The notes under the pieces are model-generated. The model saw nothing but the letters and a program-made list of their open reading frames with translations, was not told the origin of the DNA and made no database searches. The position numbers and the translations under genes were made by a program. This document shows, piece after piece, positions 9,148 through 17,914 of a stretch of DNA of 58,695 bases (position 1 is the stretch's first letter; each line of letters begins with the position of its first letter). This DNA comes from Nitratireductor sp. Lineage in GTDB: Bacteria > Pseudomonadota > Alphaproteobacteria > Rhizobiales > Rhizobiaceae. The stretch spans positions 1-58,695 of the forward strand of contig JAFMHL010000026.1 in the NCBI GenBank assembly GCA_017854535.1, written 5' to 3'.

Positions 9148-9434
9148 GAAACATCAAACTTAGCCCATTTGCCCTTCGCGATCTTGACGATATTTGGGAT
9201 CAAACGCTAGAAAAATGGGGCGAACAGCAAGCCGAAGACTATTTAACAGAACTTTGGAAAGTCATTCGAACCATTGCAAGCAATCTGGAGCAAAATCCAT
9301 CAATTGATTATATCAGAATGGGCTATCGAAAAGCGATCTGCAATTTACATTTGATATTCTACCGGGCCGATGATGAGACAATTACATTTGTCCGAATATT
9401 ACATCAAAGAATGGACTTCAAAACGAAACTTTAA
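9144..9434 (+). CDS. parE: ParE-like toxin (RelE/ParE family)
   Basis: A 96-residue toxin. The sequence 'LSPFALRDLDDIWDQTLEKWGEQQAEDYL' at the N terminus and 'YRKAICNLHLIFYRADDETITFVRILHQRMDF' at the C terminus are typical of ParE. ParE toxins inhibit DNA gyrase in characterised members; that activity is inferred here. The only suitable start is the TTG at 9144, whose bases overlap the antitoxin TGA, so translation is coupled and the rare start may keep toxin levels below antitoxin. The pair sits between the MFS/oxygenase operon and gatA and is the clearest accessory insertion in the gat region. Confidence 0.9.
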   Translation: MRNIKLSPFALRDLDDIWDQTLEKWGEQQAEDYLTELWKVIRTIASNLEQNPSIDYIRMGYRKAICNLHLIFYRADDETITFVRILHQRMDFKTKL

Positions 9435-9439
9435 AATCC

Positions 9440-10921
9440 TCACCACCACTTCTTGGCTTCAAACTTACCCGCTGCGTCTTCGATGATGTGGGCAGTTTGG
9501 AACAGCGTTTCTTCTTCGAACGGCTTGCCGATCAATTGTAGCGCAAGAGGCAAGCCCTTTGCATCAAGGCCAGCAGGAACTGCGATGCCAGGCAGTCCAG
9601 CCATGTTAACTGCTACTGTAAAGATATCCTGCTGATACATTTTAATGGGATCAGATGCCATTTCCTTATCACCGATTTCAAAAGCAGCAGATGGCGTTGC
9701 GGGCGTTAGAATTGCATCAACGCCAGCGGCAAAAACCTTCTCAAAATCCTGTTTGATCAAAGTGCGGACTTTTTGGGCCTGCAAATAATATGCGTCGTAA
9801 TACCCAGCTGACAGCACATAAGTACCGATCATAATGCGGCGACGCACTTCTTCACCAAAGCCAGCGGCTCTGGTTTTTTCATACATATCGGTGATGTCTT
9901 TGCCCGGTACGCGAAGGCCGTAACGCACACCATCATAGCGCGCCAAGTTGGATGAAGCTTCGGCTGGTGCCACGATGTAATAAGCAGGCAGCGCATATTT
10001 GGTGTGTGGCAATGAGATATCGACTATCTCTGCACCAGCGGCCTTGTACCATTCTATACCCTGCTGCCAGAGTGCTTCGATTTCTTTTGGCATGTTTTCA
10101 ACGCGATATTCTTTCGGAATACCAATCTTCATGCCTTTGAGAGATTTGCCAATCGCTGCCTCATAATGGGCTTCGGGCGCATCAACGGATGTTGTGTCTT
10201 TCGGGTCAACGCTTGCCATTGACTGCAACATAATCGCAGCATCGCGCACGTCACGGGTAATTGGCCCTGCCTGATCAAGGGAGGATGCAAAAGCAGCGAT
10301 GCCCCAGCGCGAGCAACGGCCATAAGTTGGCTTGATCCCTACTGTGCCTGTGAAGGCGGCTGGCTGGCGTATGGAGCCGCCTGTGTCGGTAGCAGTGGCC
10401 GCTGCGCAAAGATGGGCCGCAACGGCAGAGGCAGAGCCACCAGAGGAACCACCTGGAACCAAATCAGCAGAAGAGCCTTCAGCGCGCCAAGGGTTTTTCA
10501 CCGGGCCATAATATGATGTTTCATTGGATGAGCCCATGGCGAATTCGTCCATGTTCAACTTGCCAAGCATCACGGCTCCATCGTTCCAAAGATTTTGGGT
10601 AACGGTAGATTCGTATTTGGGTTTGAAACCATCGAGAATATGCGAACAGGCCTGGGTATGAACATCCAAGGTGCCGAACAGGTCTTTGATGCCGAGCGGA
10701 ATACCTTCAAGCGGAGCCTGACTGCCGGCAGAAAGACGCCCGTCAGAAGCTTTCGCCATATCCATAGCTTGATCGCCTGTCACGGCCACATAGGCATTTA
10801 GCTGAGCATTCGCAGCTTCAATAGCCGCAATATATTGGCCTGTCAGTTCGACAGACGTAATTTCTTTTGAACGGAGTTTTTCACGGGCTTCAGCGATGGT
10901 CAATTTGGTCAGATCGGTCAT
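9440..10921 (-). CDS. gatA: Glu-tRNA(Gln)/Asp-tRNA(Asn) amidotransferase subunit A
   Basis: GatA is the glutaminase/amidase subunit that releases ammonia from glutamine for the tRNA-bound substrate. At 493 residues it is full length. The amidase triad is visible: K79 in '[10 protein letters not shown]', the cis-Ser around residue 159 in the glycine-serine-rich stretch '[10 protein letters not shown]', and S183 in '[10 protein letters not shown]'. It is the last gene of gatC-(155 aa)-GNAT-gatA, 75 bases after the GNAT. Its end lies only five bases from the end of the convergent parE. Confidence 0.97.
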   Translation of the reverse strand: MTDLTKLTIAEAREKLRSKEITSVELTGQYIAAIEAANAQLNAYVAVTGDQAMDMAKASDGRLSAGSQAPLEGIPLGIKDLFGTLDVHTQACSHILDGFKPKYESTVTQNLWNDGAVMLGKLNMDEFAMGSSNETSYYGPVKNPWRAEGSSADLVPGGSSGGSASAVAAHLCAAATATDTGGSIRQPAAFTGTVGIKPTYGRCSRWGIAAFASSLDQAGPITRDVRDAAIMLQSMASVDPKDTTSVDAPEAHYEAAIGKSLKGMKIGIPKEYRVENMPKEIEALWQQGIEWYKAAGAEIVDISLPHTKYALPAYYIVAPAEASSNLARYDGVRYGLRVPGKDITDMYEKTRAAGFGEEVRRRIMIGTYVLSAGYYDAYYLQAQKVRTLIKQDFEKVFAAGVDAILTPATPSAAFEIGDKEMASDPIKMYQQDIFTVAVNMAGLPGIAVPAGLDAKGLPLALQLIGKPFEEETLFQTAHIIEDAAGKFEAKKWW

Positions 10922-10996
10922 TGTAAAATTCTGTTCCGGTTTGGCTTGTGAATAGGGTTTTGTTGGTGTCGTCTATATTTTCAAAACGATCAATCT

Positions 10997-11461
10997 TTAA
11001 AGCTGCTTTTCATAAAATCTGGAATAAGGCGATTCTGGATAATCAAGAAATGGTCCTCGCACTGAAAAGCCGCCGCGCTCATAAACCCGCCAAGCAGGTT
11101 CAAAACCTTTGGTTGCGCCGGTTTCCAGCATCAGGGTTTTCAATCCTTTTTCGCGGGCAAGCGATTCTACTTTCTCAAGGATCATTTTACCCGCGCCAGT
11201 GCCGCGAACGGCTGGTGTTGTGAACATGCGCTTCACCTCGCCCATCTCCTTGTCATGGACCTTTAGAGCACCCATACCCAATGCTTCGCCTTTATCATTG
11301 CGCAAAACAAATAAAGTGGTGGCCGTTTCAGCCATTTGTTCAACGGTCATTTGAAACTGAAACTCGGGGGGCGACAAAGGTGTCAAATAGGCATTCAGCG
11401 CACGAACCAATTCGCGCACATCATCTTGCAAGGGCGTTTCGTGAGTAAGGCTCAAATTCAT
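10997..11461 (-). CDS. GNAT family N-acetyltransferase
   Basis: A 154-residue GNAT. The acetyl-CoA loop reads 'MFTTPAVRGTGAGKMILEKVESLA' (R-G-T-G-A-G), followed by 'LMLETGATKGFEPAWRVYERGGF', a pattern seen in small acetyltransferases of the PhnO/YafP type. The ATG at 11461 overlaps the stop of the upstream gene as ATGA, and is preferred over a GTG four codons earlier. It is the third cistron in the gatC operon. The substrate is unknown. Confidence 0.88.
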   Translation of the reverse strand: MNLSLTHETPLQDDVRELVRALNAYLTPLSPPEFQFQMTVEQMAETATTLFVLRNDKGEALGMGALKVHDKEMGEVKRMFTTPAVRGTGAGKMILEKVESLAREKGLKTLMLETGATKGFEPAWRVYERGGFSVRGPFLDYPESPYSRFYEKQL

Positions 11462-11907
11462 TTTGGCTGACACATTTCAAATTGTTTGTTTACGAAACCC
11501 CAACTTTCACCGTCGCCATCCTCGCGCGGTCTTAGGGTGTCATAGACATAGTCATTTTGTGAGGTTGCAGTAACGATACCATCGTAAAACGAAATGTCGA
11601 AAACGTCTGGGCGGTTGATGCCTGAATCATCCCCGCAGCTCGCGGTTACGAGATAACCCGAAGTGCTGCCAGCAAAGACAACAGGCTTAAATTCCACAAA
11701 AACACAGCCAAACTCGTAGCCAAATATGCCAGTTTTATCCAAAGTATTAGCGTCATCAGGCGCATTTCCATCGCCAAAACCAACACAGGCTTTCCAGTCT
11801 GTTGCGTAAGTTTGGCCATCTGACAAAAAGTCTGGCAGCTCTGCGCTGTGAGTAGCCCCACTCAAAAGAACTGCTGTTAAAAATGTGAAAATCGCAGATT
11901 TTTTCAT
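11458..11907 (-). CDS. Hypothetical secreted protein
   Basis: I do not recognise this family. With the start at 11907 the protein has 149 residues beginning MKKSAIFTFLTAVLLSGATHSAE, a clear Sec signal peptide with probable cleavage after HSA; an ATG six codons further upstream (11925) would add a charged leader and is less likely. The mature part contains four cysteines, including 'WKACVGFGDG', 'FGCVFVEF', 'TASCGDD' and 'FEMCQPK', which could form two disulfides in the periplasm. It lies between gatC and a GNAT gene, overlapping the latter by four bases, so it is expressed with the amidotransferase although a functional link is unlikely. Confidence 0.75.
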   Translation of the reverse strand: MKKSAIFTFLTAVLLSGATHSAELPDFLSDGQTYATDWKACVGFGDGNAPDDANTLDKTGIFGYEFGCVFVEFKPVVFAGSTSGYLVTASCGDDSGINRPDVFDISFYDGIVTATSQNDYVYDTLRPREDGDGESWGFVNKQFEMCQPK

Positions 11908-11942
11908 GTCATATTCCAATCTCATAAGCCCCGTTTACAGGA

Positions 11943-12230
11943 CTATTCGATAACTTTAGGCACCATGAAATAATTGTCTTCAGTAGCCGGCGCATTGGCA
12001 ACGATATCGTCAGCTTTGTTACCGTCGGTTACTTCATCAACACGTTTTCGCATGGACATATGCACAACCGATGTCATCGGCTCTACACCATCTACATTGA
12101 CCTCGGACAATTGCTCAACAAAACCCAAAATATTGTTGAGTTCTCCGACCATTTTTTCAGCTTGGTCATCAGTGGTGGCAATACGGGCAAGTTTTGCAAC
12201 GCGTTTTACAGTTGTTAGATCAACAGACAT
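11943..12230 (-). CDS. gatC: Glu-tRNA(Gln)/Asp-tRNA(Asn) amidotransferase subunit C
   Basis: GatC stabilises the GatA-GatB complex. At 95 residues it is the usual length. The N-terminal '[25 protein letters not shown]', the central '[24 protein letters not shown]' and the end '[14 protein letters not shown]' are characteristic. It is the first gene of the minus-strand operon gatC-secreted protein-GNAT-gatA. Confidence 0.96.
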   Translation of the reverse strand: MSVDLTTVKRVAKLARIATTDDQAEKMVGELNNILGFVEQLSEVNVDGVEPMTSVVHMSMRKRVDEVTDGNKADDIVANAPATEDNYFMVPKVIE

Positions 12231-12324
12231 ACAACAATTCCATTCGGTTTAGCTTGATATAAAAAAGGCTATAGCGGCCTTGAGCGCTTGGTTCAATGGC
12301 AGAAGGCGCTAAGTGCCAAGAAAA

Positions 12325-13032
12325 TCAAAGCGATATGGTTTCGCCTGTTTTGACTACATTCACCTTTTTCGCATCGCCTTCCATTGCAGCAAGAAACTTG
12401 TCCGCATTGGCGTCAATAATCGGGAACGAGCCGTAATGGCATGGCAGAATGGTTTCAAAGTTGAAATATCGCCGACAAGCCAAAGCAGCCACGGCTCCGC
12501 CCATGGTGAACCGATCACCAATAGGAACGAGGCCGATTTGAGGCTGATGTAATTCGTTGATCAAAGCCATATCACCAAAAATGTCAGTATCGCCCATGTG
12601 ATAGAGTGTTTTTTCATTTGGCGCGTGAAGAACAAGACCAGCTGGATTGCCCAAATAGATATTGTTCCCCTCGCCTGTCTGTTTGGAGGAGGAGTGATCC
12701 GCACGAACAAACGTCGTTGAAAACGAACCGCAATCCAGTGTCCCGCCGAGATTTCCAGGATTGATTTGCTTATCTGAAAGCCCCTGTCCCACCAGATACA
12801 TGCAGATTTCAAAGTTTGCGACGAGTTGAGCCCCAGTTGACTGGCAAATTTCCAACGATGAACCGATATGGTCATCATGGCCGTGGGTAAGCAACACATG
12901 GGTCGTGCCTTTGATGGCGGCATCCTGTTTGGCTTTCTCAGCATAGTCGCCAAAGAAAAACGGATCGATCAGAATTTTTGTCTCGCCAAGCTGAACGCCA
13001 AATGCGGAATGGCCATACCATGTCAGTTTCAT
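12325..13032 (-). CDS. Metal-dependent hydrolase, UPF0173 family (metallo-beta-lactamase fold)
   Basis: A 235-residue protein of the metallo-beta-lactamase fold. The metal-binding motif HGHDDH is visible in 'VLLTHGHDDHIGSSLEI', with a later 'HMGDTDIFGDMALI' and the terminal 'ILPCHYGSFPIID'. MKLTWYGHSAF is the typical UPF0173 N terminus. The ATG at 13032 has AGGAG six bases upstream; the reading frame is open for 45 more codons upstream but without family similarity. Reaction unknown. In related genomes it commonly lies beside ruvX and gatC, as here. Confidence 0.93.
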   Translation of the reverse strand: MKLTWYGHSAFGVQLGETKILIDPFFFGDYAEKAKQDAAIKGTTHVLLTHGHDDHIGSSLEICQSTGAQLVANFEICMYLVGQGLSDKQINPGNLGGTLDCGSFSTTFVRADHSSSKQTGEGNNIYLGNPAGLVLHAPNEKTLYHMGDTDIFGDMALINELHQPQIGLVPIGDRFTMGGAVAALACRRYFNFETILPCHYGSFPIIDANADKFLAAMEGDAKKVNVVKTGETISL

Positions 13033-13181
13033 TTTGATCTCCTGAATGCGTCGGTGATTTGTGTTGATCTTAGAATCATAACTACCCTGCGACCATCTTA
13101 AATTGAAGTGACATGAGGTTTCTTGGATTTTGTTCGCATTTGTTCGAGCTTTTGATAGAAGGATCAAAAAGGGAAAGCTGA

Positions 13182-13673
13182 ATGGCGAGTGGCAATATCA
13201 TAACGGTTGAAGAATTGGCTGACTTACATCAACCCGGACAACGGCTGTTCGGACTGGATCTTGGAACCAAGACCATCGGCATCGCCGTTTCCGACGGATT
13301 GTTGCGCGTCGCATCGAGTTTAGAGACGATCCAGCGCACAAAGTTCTCGAAAGATGTTGCGCGTATGCTGGAGCTCTGCGGGAAAAACAAAGTTTGCGCT
13401 CTGGTGATGGGACTACCGCTCAACATGGATGGCTCAGAAGGTCCCCGCGCCCAAGCTACACGCGCGTTTGTGAGAAATCTCGCGCAACTAACTGAATTAC
13501 CAGTGGTATTTTGGGATGAACGTTTGTCGACTGTTGCCGCAGAGCGGGTCATGATTGAGGCAGATATGTCGCGAAAGAAGCGTGCGGCAAAAATCGATGC
13601 AGCCGCTGCAGCTTTTATTCTGCAGGGTGTACTCGACCGGATTTCCCATATTGATGCGCATAATCAGGGATAA
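13182..13673 (+). CDS. ruvX: Holliday junction resolvase-like / pre-16S rRNA nuclease YqgF
   Basis: A 163-residue RNase H-fold nuclease. The first acidic strand is '[19 protein letters not shown]', followed by '[22 protein letters not shown]', '[17 protein letters not shown]', and the helix with '[16 protein letters not shown]' supplying the last acidic residue. Family members process the 5' end of 16S rRNA and were originally proposed as resolvases. The gene is divergent from the UPF0173 gene and its last 59 bases overlap the end of the convergent downstream gene. Confidence 0.95.
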   Translation: MASGNIITVEELADLHQPGQRLFGLDLGTKTIGIAVSDGLLRVASSLETIQRTKFSKDVARMLELCGKNKVCALVMGLPLNMDGSEGPRAQATRAFVRNLAQLTELPVVFWDERLSTVAAERVMIEADMSRKKRAAKIDAAAAAFILQGVLDRISHIDAHNQG

Positions 13674-13980
13674 TCTCTTCGTCGATATCATCACTCCAAT
13701 AGTGGCTGACCATTTCCTTGGTCTGCGGCCACCAGGATGCACGCCATTTGAAAGCTGCGATGGCTAGAACGATCAATGAATCTAGGGCGCAGGCCCCTGC
13801 AATCATTCCAGGGATAACCGAAGGATCAACACCAAGCGTATTGGCATAAATCTGGAACACCATGTCATGGGCTTGTTTGCTCAGAATGAAAACGCCGAAC
13901 GAAACATCGTTGGCACTCAAACCGTACCAGCTCCAGAATAAAAATAGTGGTAAAAACCAAAGTGTTAAAAATATACGCAA
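13615..13980 (-). CDS. DUF6105-like small membrane protein
   Basis: A 121-residue protein that I recognise as resembling the DUF6105 family of rhizobia and relatives; its function is unknown. It begins [20 protein letters not shown], one hydrophobic segment, and has a second around residues 57-76 ('[20 protein letters not shown]'). The middle '[26 protein letters not shown]' is the conserved part. The acidic C-terminal tail ('[16 protein letters not shown]') overlaps ruvX by 59 bases in the opposite direction, an unusually large convergent overlap. Confidence 0.78.
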   Translation of the reverse strand: MRIFLTLWFLPLFLFWSWYGLSANDVSFGVFILSKQAHDMVFQIYANTLGVDPSVIPGMIAGACALDSLIVLAIAAFKWRASWWPQTKEMVSHYWSDDIDEEIIPDYAHQYGKSGRVHPAE

Positions 13981-14142
13981 GGTGACCGCCTTTCAATCCC
14001 CTCACCTTGATGGAAATAATCCGAGCCCGCAACGTAAAGCTTTTGTTAAGGTTAATGGGCGTTAGGGAAATGGGGCCTATCCTACTAGACGTGTTGTTGG
14101 CTCTCAGATATGCCTCGGCTTTTGCATTTGCGGTAAACCTTC

Positions 14143-15090
14143 ATGCTCCCCATCTTTGAAAGCCTGTTACCTGTCTTTATTCTCATCGCGATTGGTGCGT
14201 TTATAAAGGCGATCAAATTGATCAAGGATGATCAATGGGTTGGGCTGGAGCGCACCAGTTTTTATGTGTTCTTCCCTGCTTTGTTGACCAACACGCTGTA
14301 TAAGACTGATTTTAGCGCCATCGCAGCATCCACGTCTTTGATTGCTTTTTTCACTGGCCTCGCACTGGTGATGTTTTTGGGTTTTGCCTTAAAACGCCCG
14401 ATGCAATCGGCATTTGATCTATCCTCGGCATCTTATTCCAGTGTGTTTCAAGGTTTCACCCGCTGGAATGCCTTTGTTGGCTTGGCGATAGCCCAAAAGA
14501 TTGGCGGTCCACCAGCCGTCACGATTGTGGCGCTTGGCATTGGTGCCTTGGCTATTCCGGTTAATGTCATCAATTTGACGATGGTTGCAAAATGGGGTGA
14601 TCGAACTGCCAACGGTTCGCCGGAAATTGGTAGTGTATTCTGGCTCGTAGCCCGCAATCCTCTAGTGGTCGGCACTTTATTGGGCCTAATTCTGAATTTT
14701 TCCGATCTGAAACTCTATGAACCCATCGGCGGTGCTTTGCAGCTTTTGGCTCAAGTTTCTCTGCCATTAGGGCTGATACTGGTTGGTGCAGGACTTCGAT
14801 TTAGAATGCCAAAGCGCGCAGTTGCTGCCGCATTTGCCACCACGTTTTTGAAACTGATCATTGTACCCATTTGTTTTGCCGGGGCGGCATATCTGCTCGG
14901 CATTCGCGGCATTGAATTAATCGCTATTGCCATTTCAGGAGCCGTGCCGAGCGCCATGAACGGTTTTTTGGTTGCCAAAGATCTTGGGGGCGACGCGACG
15001 CTTTATGCCGCGATCGTGACCTTACAGGTCATCATTGCTTTTTTCACTATACCATTGGTAGTTTTGGCCGCAGGATATTATGCCGGATAA
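14143..15090 (+). CDS. AEC family (auxin efflux carrier-like) transporter
   Basis: A 315-residue membrane protein with about ten hydrophobic segments in two halves of five. The N terminus 'LPIFESLLPVFILIAIGAFIKAIK' and the C-terminal half with 'GLILVGAGLRF' and 'ISGAVPSAMNGFLVAKDLGGD' are typical of the bacterial AEC/malonate-type efflux family. Substrates of bacterial members are mostly organic acids; nothing more can be said here. The end overlaps the end of the convergent acyl-CoA dehydrogenase gene by 13 bases. Confidence 0.9.
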   Translation: MLPIFESLLPVFILIAIGAFIKAIKLIKDDQWVGLERTSFYVFFPALLTNTLYKTDFSAIAASTSLIAFFTGLALVMFLGFALKRPMQSAFDLSSASYSSVFQGFTRWNAFVGLAIAQKIGGPPAVTIVALGIGALAIPVNVINLTMVAKWGDRTANGSPEIGSVFWLVARNPLVVGTLLGLILNFSDLKLYEPIGGALQLLAQVSLPLGLILVGAGLRFRMPKRAVAAAFATTFLKLIIVPICFAGAAYLLGIRGIELIAIAISGAVPSAMNGFLVAKDLGGDATLYAAIVTLQVIIAFFTIPLVVLAAGYYAG

Positions 15091-16748
15091 AGCTGATGGA
15101 TGATGTTTGCCGCATTCTGGCGCGTATCAAGCATTCCGTAAGTATTGCGCCACAAACCGCCCAATCGGGTTTCGATAAAGGCATCGGCCATTTCACCAAG
15201 ACCAATGCGTTTTAATTCAGCAGCAGCGGCCGTTAGCGCCAATTGCTCTGTTAAGATACGCGCAGAACCCGGATCGCTTTGGGCCATAACGCTGGCTGTG
15301 CGGATAACATCGACGGTTTTTGCTGCGCTGTCTCCGCCAAGATCGCGCTGAAGAGAACTTAACACCGTGTCCAGCGCCCCGGCATCTTTTTCCAGCACAC
15401 GCAAAACATCAAGGCACATGACATTGCCTGAGCCTTCCCAAATTCCATTTAATGGAGCCTCACGAAGATGGCGCGCCAAATTGCTTTCTTCCACATAGCC
15501 ATTGCCGCCAAGGCACTCCATGGCTTCATAAATCAGTGGCGTTGCAATTTTGCAGTTCCAATATTTGATCGCCGGTGTCATCAGCCGCGCATAGGCGGCC
15601 TCTGCCGGATTGGCTGCAGAGCGATCAAAGGCTTGGGCCAATCTGAATGCCAGTGCGGTCGCTGCGGCAACATCAAGCGCCATATCGGCCAAAACCCGTT
15701 GCATCAATGGCTGCTCAACCAACGCTTTTCCCATCACATGACGGTGGCGGGTATGGGCAATGGCTTCCCACAAGGCAGCGCGCATCAGGCCAGCTGATCC
15801 CATGGCGCAGTCAAGTCTGGTAAGATTGACCATTTGAATAATGGTTTGAACGCCCTGCCCCGGCTCTCCGATCAATTGACCATAAGCGCCGTGAAACTCG
15901 ACTTCACTGGAGGCATTTGAGCGATTACCCAATTTATCTTTAAGACGTTGCAGATGCAGGCCATTGTCGCGCTCGTCAGATAGTTTGCGTGGCACCAGAA
16001 AACAGCCAAGGCCAAGATCTTTGCCACCTTCACGAATTTGGGCAAGCACCAGAAATGCGTCGCACATGGGTGCTGAAAAGAACCATTTGTGGCCCGTCAA
16101 TTGCCAAACACCATTTCCGGCGGGTTCCGCTATCGTTGTATTAGCCCGAACATCTGTGCCGCCCTGCTTTTCCGTCATGCCCATGCCAATGGTAATGCCC
16201 GATTTTTGTACAGGGGCCCTATTGGAAGGGTCATATTTGCGCGATGTGATCAGCGGTAACCATTCTTCTGCAAGATCCGGTGTTTTTTTCATGGCAGCTA
16301 CACACGCATTGGTCATTGTGATTGGGCAAAGGTGACCAAGCTCGACACCAGAGGTCATATAAAACCGGATACCCCGCGTGACATGCCGATGGCCGTTTTC
16401 CTCAGGAATCAGCTCCCACACAGAGCAATGCAGACCCTGACTGACAGATTTGCGCATGAAAGCATGATAAGACGGGTGAAACTCGACAATATCAGCGCGA
16501 TTACCCTTTGCATCATGGGTTTTCAGCGTTGGCATGTGTTTATTGGCTAGACGAGCCAGCTCTAAAGTTTCTTTTGCCCCAAGCCATTTGCCATATTGGG
16601 AAAACCCGTCTTTCACCTGAATGGGAAGCGCTGAGGCAATCCGCATTAACAATGGATCATCCGACCATGCGTTATGACCACCAAAAATGGGCGACTGGTT
16701 GAAAACGGAGTGGGTGGAACCCGGAATATGATCGTGCGAATCTGACAT
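15078..16748 (-). CDS. Acyl-CoA dehydrogenase family protein, AidB-like
   Basis: A 556-residue FAD-binding protein, longer than standard acyl-CoA dehydrogenases (about 380) but the right size for the AidB group. Typical AidB features are the N-terminal 'HSVFNQSPIFGGHNAW', 'TEKQGGTDVRANTT' in the FAD site, and near the end 'ECLGGNGYVEESNLARHLREAPLNGIWEGSGNVMCLDVLR'. AidB of Escherichia coli is induced by alkylating agents and its natural reaction is uncertain, so this is best seen as a probable flavoprotein of alkylation stress or lipid metabolism. No Ada-type regulator is nearby. Confidence 0.9.
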   Translation of the reverse strand: MSDSHDHIPGSTHSVFNQSPIFGGHNAWSDDPLLMRIASALPIQVKDGFSQYGKWLGAKETLELARLANKHMPTLKTHDAKGNRADIVEFHPSYHAFMRKSVSQGLHCSVWELIPEENGHRHVTRGIRFYMTSGVELGHLCPITMTNACVAAMKKTPDLAEEWLPLITSRKYDPSNRAPVQKSGITIGMGMTEKQGGTDVRANTTIAEPAGNGVWQLTGHKWFFSAPMCDAFLVLAQIREGGKDLGLGCFLVPRKLSDERDNGLHLQRLKDKLGNRSNASSEVEFHGAYGQLIGEPGQGVQTIIQMVNLTRLDCAMGSAGLMRAALWEAIAHTRHRHVMGKALVEQPLMQRVLADMALDVAAATALAFRLAQAFDRSAANPAEAAYARLMTPAIKYWNCKIATPLIYEAMECLGGNGYVEESNLARHLREAPLNGIWEGSGNVMCLDVLRVLEKDAGALDTVLSSLQRDLGGDSAAKTVDVIRTASVMAQSDPGSARILTEQLALTAAAAELKRIGLGEMADAFIETRLGGLWRNTYGMLDTRQNAANIIHQLYPA

Positions 16749-16900
16749 GCCAATAGCATACAGGCTTAATACGGCATTTCCATAGTTAGATATTGCTCAC
16801 GAGCAATGATAAAAAAGCTTGGGGAAATTCACCACAATCTGCAATTGGGCGTCCCTCAGGCTTGCCGCAATCCATAATCCCGCCTATAGCACTGGTTTTA

Positions 16901-17914
16901 ATGGCACAGTCAAAAACACCTTCTCCGATTGAATTTGAACCACCCTATCCAGGATATGTGTTCTCCCATCAGCATTTGCTTGGCATTGCTGATCTGTCCC
17001 CCCATGACATCACCCATTTGCTGGACCGCGCCCATGAGGCGGTTTCCGTTTCGCGGCAGGTTGAAAAGAAGAAGGTAACCCTTCGCGGGCGAACCCAGAT
17101 TAATCTGTTTTTCGAATCTTCCACTCGAACACAATCTTCGTTTGAATTGGCCGGTAAACGCCTAGGGGCGGATGTGATGAACATGTCTGTTGGTTCATCT
17201 TCGGTAAAAAAGGGTGAAACGCTGATTGATACAGCCATGACGCTGAACGCCATGCAGCCGGATCTGCTGGTGGTACGCCACCATTCTGCCGGTGCAGCGG
17301 AATTGTTGGCACAAAAAGTGGGTTGCTCGGTGATCAATGCTGGCGATGGTGCCCATGAGCACCCAACCCAAGCATTGCTAGATGCACTGACTATCCGCCG
17401 CCATCTTGGTAGCGTTGAGCGCCAGACAGTCGCAATTTGTGGGGATATTCTGCATTCGCGCGTTGCCCGTTCAAACATCATTCTTCTCAATGCTCTTGGA
17501 GCGCGGGTGCGCGTTATTGCACCATCGACTTTGTTGCCTTCCGGCATTGAGCGTCTTGGTGTTGAAGTATTCAACCGCATGGAAGACGGACTTCCAGGAT
17601 GCGATGTGGTAATGATGCTGCGCCTGCAACGCGAACGTATGGAAGGCGCTTTAATTCCGTCAGTACGAGAGTATTTCCATTACTTTGGCCTTGATGCCAA
17701 GAAGCTGAAAATGGCTAATCCAAATGCATTGGTTATGCATCCTGGCCCAATGAACCGTGGCGTAGAAATTTCATCAGAAGTTGCTGACGGCGCTCAATCG
17801 GTTATTCAGGTCCAAGTGGAGATGGGTGTTGCCCTTCGCATGGCTGTTATTGAAACGCTGATTGAGACCAGCGACAGGCTGAGCCAGAAGCGCAGTCACA
17901 GGAGCGCTGTATGA
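16901..17914 (+). CDS. pyrB: Aspartate carbamoyltransferase catalytic subunit
   Basis: Makes carbamoyl-aspartate from carbamoyl phosphate and aspartate, the second step of pyrimidine synthesis. With the ATG at 16901 it has 337 residues. Carbamoyl-phosphate residues are seen in '[13 protein letters not shown]' (S-T-R-T at 74-77) and '[14 protein letters not shown]' (His-Pro-Thr-Gln at 154-157), and the aspartate loop in '[11 protein letters not shown]'. An in-frame ATG at 16793 would add 36 residues with no family similarity. There is no strong ribosome-binding site at either start. The end overlaps the next gene (ATGA), so the two proteins are made together. Confidence 0.95.
   Translation: MAQSKTPSPIEFEPPYPGYVFSHQHLLGIADLSPHDITHLLDRAHEAVSVSRQVEKKKVTLRGRTQINLFFESSTRTQSSFELAGKRLGADVMNMSVGSSSVKKGETLIDTAMTLNAMQPDLLVVRHHSAGAAELLAQKVGCSVINAGDGAHEHPTQALLDALTIRRHLGSVERQTVAICGDILHSRVARSNIILLNALGARVRVIAPSTLLPSGIERLGVEVFNRMEDGLPGCDVVMMLRLQRERMEGALIPSVREYFHYFGLDAKKLKMANPNALVMHPGPMNRGVEISSEVADGAQSVIQVQVEMGVALRMAVIETLIETSDRLSQKRSHRSAV

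Noticed and set aside
13132-13145. GTTC-N6-GTTC upstream of ruvX resembling an alphaproteobacterial SOS box
   Set aside because: The consensus requires seven bases between the GTTC elements and here there are six, so LexA binding is unlikely. Motif spacing counted directly on the sequence.
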